Positions 25,618-34,040 of a stretch of DNA of 64,000 nucleotides are shown one piece after another. This DNA comes from Marinibacterium anthonyi. Lineage in GTDB: Bacteria; Pseudomonadota; Alphaproteobacteria; Rhodobacterales; Rhodobacteraceae. Made by a program: the position numbers and the translations under genes. The notes beneath the pieces were generated by a model, which saw only the letters and a list, made by a program, of their open reading frames with translations, made no database searches and had not been told where the DNA came from. Numbering within the stretch: the stretch's first letter is position 1; each line of letters opens with the position of its first letter. The stretch spans positions 4,699,501 through 4,763,500 of the forward strand of contig CP031585.1 of NCBI GenBank assembly GCA_003217735.2. Direction: 5' to 3'.

Positions 25618-27216
25618 TTACTTCGTGATGACCCAGTAGGACACGGCCGTGGTTGCGCCCCCGGCCACGAAGTTCTCGACGTTTTCGGCCATGCCGTTCT
25701 GTTCGATCTGCTGGAACATGATGCCGAAGGGCGCGACCTGCTGGAATTCGGCCTGCAGGTCCTCGTACATCTTCTTGCGGGTCGCGGTGTCGTTTTCCTG
25801 CACGGCGGCCAGCGTCTTTTCGTTCATGTCGCCCGGGTCATAGGCGTTGCGCCATGCCAGGTAGCCGGTGTTGCCCGCCTCGTCCGCGTTGTCGGGGTTG
25901 AGCGCGAAGGTGCCGGCGTTGGTGTTCGGGTCCGGATAGTCCGGGCCCCAGGCGCCGACGTAGATGTCGTGTTCACGCGCGCGGTAGCGGTCCAGCGTCT
26001 GGGCGCCGGTGCCGACGATCAGTTCGACGTCACAGCCCAGCTGGCCCCAGGTGTTCTGCAGCGACTGGGCGATGTCCAGGCGTTCCTGCGCTTCGCGGAC
26101 CGAGATCTTGATCGGGCCGCAGTCGGGGAAGCCCGATTCCGCCATGGCCGCCTTGGCCTTGTCCATGTCGTAGGTGAACGGCTTGTCTTCGAGCGCGCCG
26201 AGGAAGGTCAGCGGCAGGAAGGCCTGATGCACGGTGTACTGGCCGTTGAGGAAGCTGCCGGCCATGCCTTCGTAATCGGCGGCGTATTTCAGCGCCTCGA
26301 TGACCTTGGGGTCGGACAGCATCTCGTTCTTCTGGTTGGCGGACCAGTACATCAGCCGCCCGCGCAGTTCGTCGACGACCTTGACACCATCGGCCTGCAA
26401 CGCACCGGCCACGTCTTCGGGCGAGAGGTTGCGCGCGACGTCGATGTCACCGCGTTCCAGCATCAGGCGCTGGGTGGCGCTTTCCTGGATGTGCTGGACG
26501 ATCACCCGTTCCATCGCCGGCTTGGCGCCGCCGTAGTTGGGGTTCAGGTCCATCAGGACGCTTTCATTGGGCTTCCACTCGACGACCTTGTAGGGGCCGG
26601 AACCGGCGGTGTTGGTGCGCAGCCATTCGTTGCCCATGTCCTCGCCGGCATTGGCCATGACGGTTTCGCTGTCGACGATGCCACCGATGGTGGCGGTCAG
26701 GCAGTTCAGCACGAAGGACAGCGCGTAGGGCTTGTCGAGCGTCAGGACCAGGGTCTTGTCGTCGGTGGCCTTGATCGTGTCCTCGATGTTGTCGGCGGTG
26801 AATCCGAACTGGGTCAGGATGAAGGACGGCGTCTTGTTCAGCAGCACGGCGCGGCGCAGCGAATATTCCGCGTCCTTGGCCGTCACCGGGTTGCCCGAGG
26901 AAAAGACGTGGCCGTCGGCCATGGTGAAGGTGATGGTCTTGCCGTCAGGAGAGATATCCCAGCTGTCGGCGAGTTGCGGGCCGAAGCCGGCGTCCAGGTC
27001 GAGCGGGTCGAAGTTGACCAGCTTCTCGTAGACGTTGCGGCTGACATCGGCGCCGGCGAATTCAAAGCTTTCGGCCGGATCGAAGGTCTTGATGTCATCG
27101 ATCCGGTTGGCGACCACCAGCATGTTCGGCGGGGTCTCGGCCGAAGCCGGGACCACGGCCGCACCGGCGACCATCGCTGCCACGGCGGCCGCGACGAAAG
27201 ATCTGCGCATGTTCAT
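25618..27216 (-). CDS. Periplasmic substrate-binding protein, SBP_bac_5 family
   Basis: 532-residue binding protein with a signal peptide (RRSFVAAAVAAMVAGAAVVPASA) and the family 5 fold (DDIKTFDPAESFEFAGADVSRNVYEKLVNFD; EYSLRRAVLLN). Family 5 proteins bind peptides, nickel chelates, oligosaccharides or opines, and sequence inspection does not distinguish these. ATG 27216 has GGGAG seven bases upstream and begins MNMRRS; the open frame to 27381 is not coding-like. First gene of the importer operon, divergent from a LacI regulator. Confidence 0.93.
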   Translation of the reverse strand: MNMRRSFVAAAVAAMVAGAAVVPASAETPPNMLVVANRIDDIKTFDPAESFEFAGADVSRNVYEKLVNFDPLDLDAGFGPQLADSWDISPDGKTITFTMADGHVFSSGNPVTAKDAEYSLRRAVLLNKTPSFILTQFGFTADNIEDTIKATDDKTLVLTLDKPYALSFVLNCLTATIGGIVDSETVMANAGEDMGNEWLRTNTAGSGPYKVVEWKPNESVLMDLNPNYGGAKPAMERVIVQHIQESATQRLMLERGDIDVARNLSPEDVAGALQADGVKVVDELRGRLMYWSANQKNEMLSDPKVIEALKYAADYEGMAGSFLNGQYTVHQAFLPLTFLGALEDKPFTYDMDKAKAAMAESGFPDCGPIKISVREAQERLDIAQSLQNTWGQLGCDVELIVGTGAQTLDRYRAREHDIYVGAWGPDYPDPNTNAGTFALNPDNADEAGNTGYLAWRNAYDPGDMNEKTLAAVQENDTATRKKMYEDLQAEFQQVAPFGIMFQQIEQNGMAENVENFVAGGATTAVSYWVITK

Positions 27217-27875
27217 CGTTATACTCCCTGTCGGTTTGTTTCTTGCATGACGCGCGTCATAGTGCCCACGTTCGGCGACGGGGGCGCAACTGGTTTCCAT
27301 GCGTAACCCCGGCCTTCTTTGTTGCCCCGCCGACATGGGCATGCGGCGGCGCCCCAAGATTGGGCAAGCCCAGGCCGGCACGGATCGGCCACGCCAAAGG
27401 CGTCTTGTCGTATCCGGGTGCAGGCGTCATTCGGTCGTCCCCAATCTTTGGACCAAGTGGTCAAAATATAAGCGACCGATGTCAAGCACGAAGTCGCCGA
27501 TCCGGGATGCGCCGCCTTCGCAAGGCGGCGCGGCCGGGGCAATGCCCAGCAACCCATCGCGGCGGGCCGGCGCGACACGTCTGCGCGCCCTGCCCGCCAA
27601 AGGGCAGGCACACGGGATGGTTGCGCCGGGCGGCGGGGCGTATGACGGTAGCCGGGTGGTGGCCGGGTGGTGGCCAGACGGTCGCCGGGTTTGCGGACAC
27701 CGGTCCGCGCCATGGTGCGGGGCGGCTGCGGTCGCGGCGGGAAAATGTTGCGCACCGGGATAGTTTCGGTCATTTCACGATTCAAGGAAAGACAAAGACC
27801 AACCGACACAGGGCCGGTGTACAGACACGCCGCGCCAGGACAAGGGGAACCGGCGGATTGCTCAAGAAAGACAGG
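27217..27875. promoter_or_regulatory. Long divergent region with palindromic operator candidate
   Basis: 659 bp between the binding-protein gene and lacI-like gene, without a convincing gene (the plus-strand frame running into lacI is open but low in hydrophobic residues). A near-perfect palindrome TTTGGACCA-AG-TGGTCAAAA lies at 27447-27466, next to TATAAG, and is a candidate regulator site. A 7-bp hairpin CCTGCCC/GGGCAGG lies at 27589-27608. Confidence 0.5.
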
Positions 27876-28913
27876 ATGCGTCGGGGGTCGATCCGGACCA
27901 CGTCCTTCGACGTCGCAGCCCTGGCCGGAGTATCGCAATCCGTGGTGTCGCGCGCCTTCAGGCCGGGATCCAGCATCGCCGGGGAAACCCGGGACAAGGT
28001 GCTGGAAGCGGCGCGCAAGCTGAACTACGTCCCCAATTCCATCGCCAGCAGCCTGACCACGCACCGGTCCAACATCGTGGCGATCATCCTGGGCAGCGTC
28101 ACCAACCCGTTCTACGCCCAGGTGCTGGACCTGTTCGGGCGCGAATTGCAGGCGCGCAACCGCCAGATGATGGTGCTGACGCTGGACGACGACATGGGCA
28201 CCGATGACGCGATCATGCGGCTGCTGCCCTACCAGGTGGACGGTGTGATCCTGACGTCGCAACACCTGTCGACGCGGATGGTCGGCATGTGCCACGACCG
28301 GGGCATCCCGGTGGTGCTGTTCAACCGCTACATTCCCAACACCGGCGCCTTCGGCGTGCGCTGCGACAACGAGGCCGGCGGCGGCGAGATCGCCCGGGCC
28401 TTCCTGTCGGCGGGCGCGCGCAGCTTCGCGGTGATCACCGGCGGCCCGGCGGGATCCATCTGCGGCGACCGCGCCCGGGGGTTCACGGACCACCTGATCG
28501 AAGCCGGCGTTCCGCGCGCGTCGATCAAGGTGCTGGACGGCGGATCCAGCTATGACGGCGGCGGCGAGGCGGTGCGCCGCATGGTCGACGAGATGGCGTT
28601 TCGCCCCGACGCGGTCTTTGCCACCAGCGACATCATGGCGATGGGCGCGCTGGACACGCTGCGCCTGCGCTATGGGCTGAGCGTTCCGTCCGAGGTGATG
28701 GTGGCCGGGTTCGACGACATCCCCGAGGTCGGCCGCCCCGCCTATCGGCTGACCACCATCCGCCAGCCGGTGCAAAGCATGGTGGTGAAGACGCTGGACC
28801 TTCTGAACCTGGACGATCCGCATTCCGGGATCGCCACGGGCCAGGACATTCCGATGCGGGGGGAACTGGTCTGGCGCGACACCCTGCCCGAAACCTTGCG
28901 CGGTGCGACCTAG
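27876..28913 (+). CDS. LacI-family transcriptional regulator
   Basis: 345 residues. The N-terminal LacI helix-turn-helix is FDVAALAGVSQSVVSRAFRP (about 10-30) with hinge NYVPNSIASSLTTHRSNIVA. A periplasmic-binding-protein-like effector domain follows (ILGSVTNPFYAQVLDLF; DAVFATSDIMAMGALD; VAGFDDIPEV). I place the start at ATG 27876; a TTG 18 bases upstream (27858) is an alternative. LacI proteins usually sense sugars or nucleosides, so its position divergent from a family 5 importer hints at an oligosaccharide or glycoconjugate rather than peptides. This is inference. Confidence 0.93.
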   Translation: MRRGSIRTTSFDVAALAGVSQSVVSRAFRPGSSIAGETRDKVLEAARKLNYVPNSIASSLTTHRSNIVAIILGSVTNPFYAQVLDLFGRELQARNRQMMVLTLDDDMGTDDAIMRLLPYQVDGVILTSQHLSTRMVGMCHDRGIPVVLFNRYIPNTGAFGVRCDNEAGGGEIARAFLSAGARSFAVITGGPAGSICGDRARGFTDHLIEAGVPRASIKVLDGGSSYDGGGEAVRRMVDEMAFRPDAVFATSDIMAMGALDTLRLRYGLSVPSEVMVAGFDDIPEVGRPAYRLTTIRQPVQSMVVKTLDLLNLDDPHSGIATGQDIPMRGELVWRDTLPETLRGAT

Positions 28914-28916
28914 GCG

Positions 28917-29351
28917 TCAGGGCCTGGCCGGATCGAACTGGAACAGGTGCAGCTTTTCGGGCCAGGCCAGTTTGACATAGGCCAGCACCGCCTCCAGATC
29001 CGACTCGCTCAGCCCCTTGCCGTAGCCGTGCACGGTGGTGGCTGGCCCGTTGCGCTCGCCGGTTGGCGCGCGGACGATGCGCACCATCATGCCGTCGGGC
29101 AATTTCCAGCTGTGCAGCGCCGGGTCGAACTGCGGCAGATCGGGATGGCCCCGGGCGTCGGACGAATGCCAGTCGGGCAGGCTTTCCAGCCGGATCTTGT
29201 GGCAGCCCGCGCAATTGTCGGCATAGACCGCCCTGCCCTCCTGCACGAAACTGGCCTGCGGGTCGATCCGGTCCTTCAGCATCCACATGCCCGCGCCCAG
29301 GGACAGGGCATAGACCAGCAGGCTGGCGACAAGCAGCAGCGTGGCTTTCAT
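28917..29351 (-). CDS. Single-heme c-type cytochrome
   Basis: 144 residues. An N-terminal hydrophobic segment (TLLLVASLLVYALSLGAGMWML) acts as signal or anchor, then one CXXCH heme site (NCAGCHKIRL, about residue 50), and a likely distal methionine in DGMMVRIV. This is a small periplasmic cytochrome c domain of the electron-transfer type. ATG 29351 precedes the hydrophobic segment; the open frame to 29546 adds proline- and glycine-rich residues and is rejected. The neighbours are a convergent lacI-like gene (3-bp gap) and an ECF sigma gene upstream; neither defines the redox partner. Confidence 0.85.
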   Translation of the reverse strand: MKATLLLVASLLVYALSLGAGMWMLKDRIDPQASFVQEGRAVYADNCAGCHKIRLESLPDWHSSDARGHPDLPQFDPALHSWKLPDGMMVRIVRAPTGERNGPATTVHGYGKGLSESDLEAVLAYVKLAWPEKLHLFQFDPARP

Positions 29352-29955
29352 CTGGCCCCGCGCGGGGCAACCTGGGGCGAAGGACGGCTGACGCGGACCG
29401 ATGTATGGGCCGAAGAATGGGCCCGCGCCGCGTTGCATGGCGCCCTGGCGGGGCCGGGTTCCACCGGCAGATGCGCCGGATGCGGACGGCCGGCCCCCTT
29501 TTTGCACATGTCCATCAATTCGGTCCGACGTCGGTATCTGATCCATCGTTCAATCCAGATCATGACCGATGCCCGGGCGAAGTTCCACGCAGCTTTTCCC
29601 ACCTTCACCTGCAAAGTGTGAAATTTTTTGTGCGCGGAGGTGTTTTTCCGCCAGCATGTCCGCCGTCGGTGGTGTGCTCGCCCGCATCGCAGAGGGGGAT
29701 GTCGGGTTCGACGCCCTCGACGGGCACGGACAGCAGTTGGCGGACCCCGTGGCTTAGCCACGGAGCAGCCCGAATCCGATGCCGGGCTGGCGCAGGCGGA
29801 CCGGTCGGGATGGGGTATTTGCAGCCAGAAAGAAACAGCAGCGCACGACAGGATCTGCGGCGGGGTCTGCGGCGGGGTCGGCGGAGCGGAACAGGTCGGC
29901 GGATCATGTCGACGGCTCAGGCCCAAAGTTCAGGCCCAAAGTTCAGGCCCAAAGT
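29352..29955. other. Gene-free region between cytochrome and ECF sigma gene
   Basis: 604 bp without a convincing gene. It holds TTCAC...GTGAA next to a T run (29604-29628), a perfect 7-bp palindrome CCGTGGC/GCCACGG (29747-29763), a GGGGTATTTGCAGCCAGAAA element (29813-29832) and the 13-bp tandem repeat that runs to the ECF stop. Confidence 0.55.
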
Positions 29956-29962
29956 TCAGGCC
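29917..29962. repeat. 13-bp tandem repeat, 3.5 copies, over the ECF stop codon
   Basis: Three identical copies of TCAGGCCCAAAGT (29917, 29930, 29943) and a partial fourth. The sigma-factor stop codon (29956-29958) is the first three bases of the fourth unit, so the array lies immediately 3' of the gene. Confidence 0.9.
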
Positions 29963-30564
29963 GGACGGGACAGGCAGTGCATCAGCGCCTGCTTGGCGTG
30001 GAAGATGCGGGTCTTGACGGTGCCCACGGGCACGTCCTCGACCTCGCTGATCTGCTCGTAGGTCATGCCTTCGAAGAAGGCGAGCCGGATTGCGACGGCC
30101 TGGGCGGGCTTGAGCCGGGCGATGCAGGCGCGCACCCGTTCGCCATCCTGCGCGGCGGCGATGACGGTGCAGGCGTCGGGGGCGTCGTCGGCGATGTCGG
30201 GGACGGCATCGACATAGGACAGGTAGGAGGACTTGCGCATTCCGTCGACCATCTTGTTGCGGGCGATCGAGAAGATCCAGGTGCGCACCGCCGACTTGCC
30301 GGCGAAGCGGTCGGCCCGGCGCCAGACCTCGAGCATCGTGTCATGGGTGATGTCCTGCGCGGTGGTCTCGTTGCCGCTGCGCTGGCGGATGAAGGCGTAG
30401 AGGCTGTCGTGATGGCGCTGGTAGAGGACATGCATCGCCGTGCGATCCCCCGCTGCGATGCAGTCGAGCAGTTCGACATCGCTATGACGGGCGTGACGAC
30501 CGAACAGGTCGGAAGGCTTGGTGTACATGCGAACGCTCTCGGATTGGGCGATGGAACGCCGCAT
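29956..30564 (-). CDS. ECF-type RNA polymerase sigma factor
   Basis: 202 residues with sigma70 region 2 (LYQRHHDSLYAFIRQRSGNETTAQDITHDTMLEVW, then RTWIFSIARNKMVDGMRK for -10 recognition) and region 4 (LKPAQAVAIRLAFFEGMTYEQISEVEDVPVGTVKTRI). Length and lack of region 3 make it an extracytoplasmic-function sigma. ATG 30564 or the in-frame ATG 30528 (MYTKPSDLF) could be the start. No anti-sigma gene is adjacent, which is unusual for simple ECF pairs. Three 12-bp repeats lie upstream (30605-30640). Confidence 0.93.
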   Translation of the reverse strand: MRRSIAQSESVRMYTKPSDLFGRHARHSDVELLDCIAAGDRTAMHVLYQRHHDSLYAFIRQRSGNETTAQDITHDTMLEVWRRADRFAGKSAVRTWIFSIARNKMVDGMRKSSYLSYVDAVPDIADDAPDACTVIAAAQDGERVRACIARLKPAQAVAIRLAFFEGMTYEQISEVEDVPVGTVKTRIFHAKQALMHCLSRPA

Positions 30565-30604
30565 CCGTCGGACAAGCAGCGCTGTTCTGGCGCACCCTAG
30601 GGCG

Positions 30605-30640
30605 CCAGCGTTGCAGCAACCGTTGTAACAAGCGTTGTAA
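30605..30640 (-). repeat. Three tandem 12-bp repeats upstream of the ECF gene
   Basis: Plus-strand units CCAGCGTTGCAG, CAACCGTTGTAA and CAAGCGTTGTAA are contiguous (consensus CAAGCGTTGTAA; minus-strand TTACAACGCTTG). They sit 41-76 bp before the sigma-factor start, where an activator or the sigma itself could bind. Confidence 0.75.
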
Positions 30641-30690
30641 GGACGGGCGCGCGGCGTGGTATTTCCCGCGTCGCGCAGGCCATTGTCCGG

Positions 30691-31914
30691 TCAGGGCGCC
30701 GCGTCGAGGTCGCCGCGGATCAGGTCGAAATAGGTGTCGTGGAATTCCGAGATGCCCCATTCCATCGTCGACAGCGGCCCCGGCAGGAAGCGGTGCGAAT
30801 TCACCCCGGCCTGGTTGTGGCGGATGATCCGTTCATCGTCGAGCGTGGTGACGTGCCAGAGCCAGGTCAGGTCGTCGCGGTTGTAGTCCCGGCCCTCTTG
30901 TGCGTCGCCGCGCACGTACCATTCGACCTGGATATCGGTCTGTTGCAGGTCGCGCGGGACAAAGCGGTAGCCGACGAGGTGATCGGCGTAGATCAGGAAG
31001 TAGTTGAAGGCGCCGACGCCCAGGTCCGTCGCGCCGCCGTCCAGGCCGGTCAGGCGGCCCAGCGGCGGGGCAAGCTGGGCCCCGGTCTTCGACCCGGTCA
31101 TGTAGCCCGGGAACAGCGGGTAGCGGCGCCAGTAGGCATCGGCGGCCGGCGCGACGGCGTCACCGCCCGTTGCCTCGACCGCGTCGGTGGGCAGGCCGAT
31201 GGCGCGCATGCGGTCGTGCAGGGCCGGTGTGAAGGCCTTGCATTGCGCGGGGTCCTTCAGCGAGTGGCTGCGCGAATATTCCTGGTGCGAGGGCGCGCAG
31301 TGATAGCATTCCATGTAATTTTCGAACGCCAGCTTCCAGTTCGCCGACACCGGGTAGGACGCCCGGTGCGCCAGCTTGAGGTTTTCAAGCTCGAACGGCG
31401 CGGCGAGCGGCGCGATGCGGGCCAGCGGTTCGTCGATCGGGGGGGCGTTTTCGTCGGCGCAGACAAAGATCAGCCCTTCGAACAGCTGCACCCTGACCGG
31501 GAACAGGCCGTATTGCCCGGGATCGAACCCGTCGCCCATCAGCCGCCCGTTCCTGAGCCGGCCCGAAAGGTCGAAGGTCCAGGCGTGGTAGGGGCAGACG
31601 AAGGTGCGCGCGTGGCCTTCGGGTTCCAGGCAGACGCGCGATCCGCGGTGGCGGCAGATGTTCTGGTGCGCCTTCACCACGCCGTCGCCGTCGCGCAGGA
31701 CGATGATGGATTCCGGCCCGTAGTCGAACAGGAAATAATCGCCCGGGTTCGGGATCCGGCAGACATGGCCCACCCAGATCCAGGTGCGGTTCCAGAAGGA
31801 TCGGATGTCGAGGTCGTAGACCTCGCGCGAGGTGTAGAAATGGCGCGGCAGCGCAAAGCCCGGCTTGCGGTCCTTCAACAGGTCCGAGGCGATCTTCAGG
31901 TCATTGTCCAGCAT
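30691..31914 (-). CDS. Rieske-type ring-hydroxylating / N-demethylating oxygenase, alpha subunit
   Basis: 407 residues. The Rieske [2Fe-2S] motif is CRHRG...CPYH (about 88-109). The catalytic domain has mononuclear-iron ligands in NYMECYHCAPSH (about 205-216) and a downstream Asp. The overall layout is that of glycine-betaine, carnitine and stachydrine monooxygenase alpha subunits, which remove an N-methyl group as formaldehyde. ATG 31914 overlaps the upstream flavoenzyme stop by 14 bp. A dedicated ferredoxin-reductase component is not encoded nearby. The operon context with an amine-dehydrogenase-like enzyme supports a methylated-amine substrate. Confidence 0.88.
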   Translation of the reverse strand: MLDNDLKIASDLLKDRKPGFALPRHFYTSREVYDLDIRSFWNRTWIWVGHVCRIPNPGDYFLFDYGPESIIVLRDGDGVVKAHQNICRHRGSRVCLEPEGHARTFVCPYHAWTFDLSGRLRNGRLMGDGFDPGQYGLFPVRVQLFEGLIFVCADENAPPIDEPLARIAPLAAPFELENLKLAHRASYPVSANWKLAFENYMECYHCAPSHQEYSRSHSLKDPAQCKAFTPALHDRMRAIGLPTDAVEATGGDAVAPAADAYWRRYPLFPGYMTGSKTGAQLAPPLGRLTGLDGGATDLGVGAFNYFLIYADHLVGYRFVPRDLQQTDIQVEWYVRGDAQEGRDYNRDDLTWLWHVTTLDDERIIRHNQAGVNSHRFLPGPLSTMEWGISEFHDTYFDLIRGDLDAAP

Positions 31915-33982
31915 TCCCGGTTTCTCCCAGAGCGATGATTTCCCGCCGGTACCATTCGGCATCGATGTCTTGCGGCGCGCGTTCGAAATTGCGGGCCGCC
32001 ATGTGGCCCGCGTAGACGGCATCGGCGATCAGCGCGGGGCTGGCCGCGTCGCCGATCAGCGTGACGGGGATCCCGCCGCTGTCGTTCAGCGCATCATACA
32101 GCGATTTCTGGCGGATGCGTTCGGTCACCAGCACGGATGACGTGGCGTGGATGTCCTGCGGGGTGCCCGAATAGGTGCAGGCGATGCGCATGCTGTCCGC
32201 CGTCTGCGACACCAGCGTCCGGTTGCAGCGGATCGTCACGCCAAGGTCGATCAGCCGGGCCTGCACCCGCTCCTGCTCCAGCGTGAGCCGGGTGAAGGGC
32301 GACACCATGGCGGCGGGGGTGATGAAATCCACCCGGTATCCGTCAAGGGCAAGCTTTTCCGCGATCACCGCCGCGATATAGATCTGGTCGTCGTCGTAGA
32401 CGGCGACGGGGCCGTCGGGCGGCAGGCGGCCGTCCATGATGTCGTCGGGGGTAAAGACCTGCGCATCCGTGATCACCGGCGGCGTGCGTTGGGTCGACCG
32501 GCCCTTGCCGTCGGCCCGCCAGCGCGCGCCGGTGGCGATGAAGACGTGGTCGGTGCCCAGTTCGGCGATGGTGTCGGCGGTCATCTCGCTTTGCAGGAAC
32601 ATCCGGACGTTGGGATCCCGGCGCAGGTGATACAGCCGGTGATCGGCCACGCGGCCCCAGGCGCCCAGACCCGGCAGGCGGCTTTCGCGCAGGACCCGGC
32701 CGCCGGGGTCATCCGCCTTGTCGGCCAGGATCACGCCATAGCCGCGCCGCGACATCTGCATCGCGCATTCCAGCCCGGCGGGACCGGCGCCGACGACCAG
32801 CACCTCCTTGTCCGAGGCTTTCGCGCCGATGATCTCGGGGTGCCAGCCGCGCCGCCATTCCTCGCCCATGGTCGGGTTCTGGGTGCAGCGGATCGGTATG
32901 CCCTCGCTGTCGGCGCTGACGCAGATATTGCAGCCGATGCATTCGCGGATGTCCTCGATCCGGCCCTCCTGGATCTTGTTGGGCAGGAACGGGTCGGCGA
33001 TGGACGGGCGCGCGGCGCCGATGAAGTCCAGAACGCCCTTGTTGACCAGCGACATCATCATGTCGGGCGAGGTGAACCGCCCGACCCCGACCACCGGCTT
33101 GGCCGTCACCTGTTTGACAAACGAGATATAGTCGGTCTGGTAGCCGTCCTGCGGCTGGAACCTTGTGGTCGCGCTGTCGTTGGGCCAGCCCGCCACGTTG
33201 ACGTCCCACAGGTCGGGCAGGTCGGACAGCATCTCGACGATGGCCCGCCCCTCCTCGGCGGCCTGCATCCCCTTGTTGCCAAGCATTTCATCCACCGCAA
33301 AGCGGAACGCGATGGCACAGGTGTCCCCGACCGCGTCACGGGTGTCTTCCAGCAGTTCGCGGGTCAGGCGGACGCGGTTTTCAAGGCTGCCGCCGTATTC
33401 GTCGGTCCGGTCGTTCATGTGGGGCAGCATGAAATGCTGGGCCACGGTCATGTTGTGCCCGGCATAGACATAGATCACGTCGAACCCGGCATCGCGCGCG
33501 CGCAGCGCCGCGTCGCGGTGCCAGCGGCGCAGGGCGCGGATGTCGGATTTGTCCATCGCCGTGGCCTGGCGGGCGCCGCCGCTGTCGGTGGCGCAGTCCG
33601 ACGGCGCCAGGATCGGCGCGCGGGTCAGGCCGTTGTAGGCATGGCTGCCGTTGTGGACCAGTTCGACCGCGGCAAGCGAGCCGTGCGCATGCACGGCGTC
33701 GGTCATCAGGCGCAGGGCGGGGATGTCGCGCGCGTCCCACAGCCGCCCTTCGGCATAGGGGGCCAGGTCCGAGGTCGGGTGAATCTCGGTCTCCTGGTTG
33801 GACACGACGGCCCAGCCGCCTTCGGCCTTCATGGCGCGCATGGCGGCTTCGGCCTGCGGGCGGATGTGGCCCAGGCCGTTGCAATGGGGCACCTGGAAAA
33901 AGCGGTTCCGCGCCGTGACCGGGCCGATCCGGACCGGTTCGAACAGCAGGGCATACCTGCCCGCAGATGTCGTGGTGATCAT
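31901..33982 (-). CDS. Trimethylamine dehydrogenase-family flavoenzyme
   Basis: 693 residues: an FMN TIM barrel (1-340), a [4Fe-4S] cluster with CIGCNIC and a downstream cysteine (CTQNPTMGEE), then FAD/NAD-like domains (VLVVGAGPAGLECAMQMSRRGY). The family-typical GWHPE is present. The VPHC cysteine (about residue 33) aligns by eye with the 6-S-cysteinyl-FMN cysteine of trimethylamine dehydrogenase. The aromatic Tyr of the TMADH substrate pocket appears replaced by Glu (QETEI instead of TEYCSI), so the substrate probably differs from trimethylamine. Family members include dimethylamine, dimethylglycine and histamine dehydrogenases. Electron acceptor is probably ETF. Confidence 0.88.
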   Translation of the reverse strand: MITTTSAGRYALLFEPVRIGPVTARNRFFQVPHCNGLGHIRPQAEAAMRAMKAEGGWAVVSNQETEIHPTSDLAPYAEGRLWDARDIPALRLMTDAVHAHGSLAAVELVHNGSHAYNGLTRAPILAPSDCATDSGGARQATAMDKSDIRALRRWHRDAALRARDAGFDVIYVYAGHNMTVAQHFMLPHMNDRTDEYGGSLENRVRLTRELLEDTRDAVGDTCAIAFRFAVDEMLGNKGMQAAEEGRAIVEMLSDLPDLWDVNVAGWPNDSATTRFQPQDGYQTDYISFVKQVTAKPVVGVGRFTSPDMMMSLVNKGVLDFIGAARPSIADPFLPNKIQEGRIEDIRECIGCNICVSADSEGIPIRCTQNPTMGEEWRRGWHPEIIGAKASDKEVLVVGAGPAGLECAMQMSRRGYGVILADKADDPGGRVLRESRLPGLGAWGRVADHRLYHLRRDPNVRMFLQSEMTADTIAELGTDHVFIATGARWRADGKGRSTQRTPPVITDAQVFTPDDIMDGRLPPDGPVAVYDDDQIYIAAVIAEKLALDGYRVDFITPAAMVSPFTRLTLEQERVQARLIDLGVTIRCNRTLVSQTADSMRIACTYSGTPQDIHATSSVLVTERIRQKSLYDALNDSGGIPVTLIGDAASPALIADAVYAGHMAARNFERAPQDIDAEWYRREIIALGETGNAGQ

Positions 33983-34040
33983 CCTGGTCTTCCTGTCAAC
34001 GGATCCCGGGGGTGGCGCGCCCCCCCCCGGGAAAGGGGCC

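Noticed and set aside
24547-27306. Plus-strand open frame of 919 codons opposite the Dpp-type permease and binding-protein genes
   Set aside because: Spans two real minus-strand genes and their junction, with low-complexity His/Gly/Asp content; shadow only.
27243-27875. Upstream extension of the lacI-like frame
   Set aside because: The reading frame is open, but the translated part is Arg/Pro/Gly-rich with no domain, and the LacI helix-turn-helix fits a start at 27876.
29348-29926. Possible 192-residue minus-strand gene between cytochrome and ECF sigma
   Set aside because: No family motif, biased composition and overlap with repeat elements; treated as non-coding.
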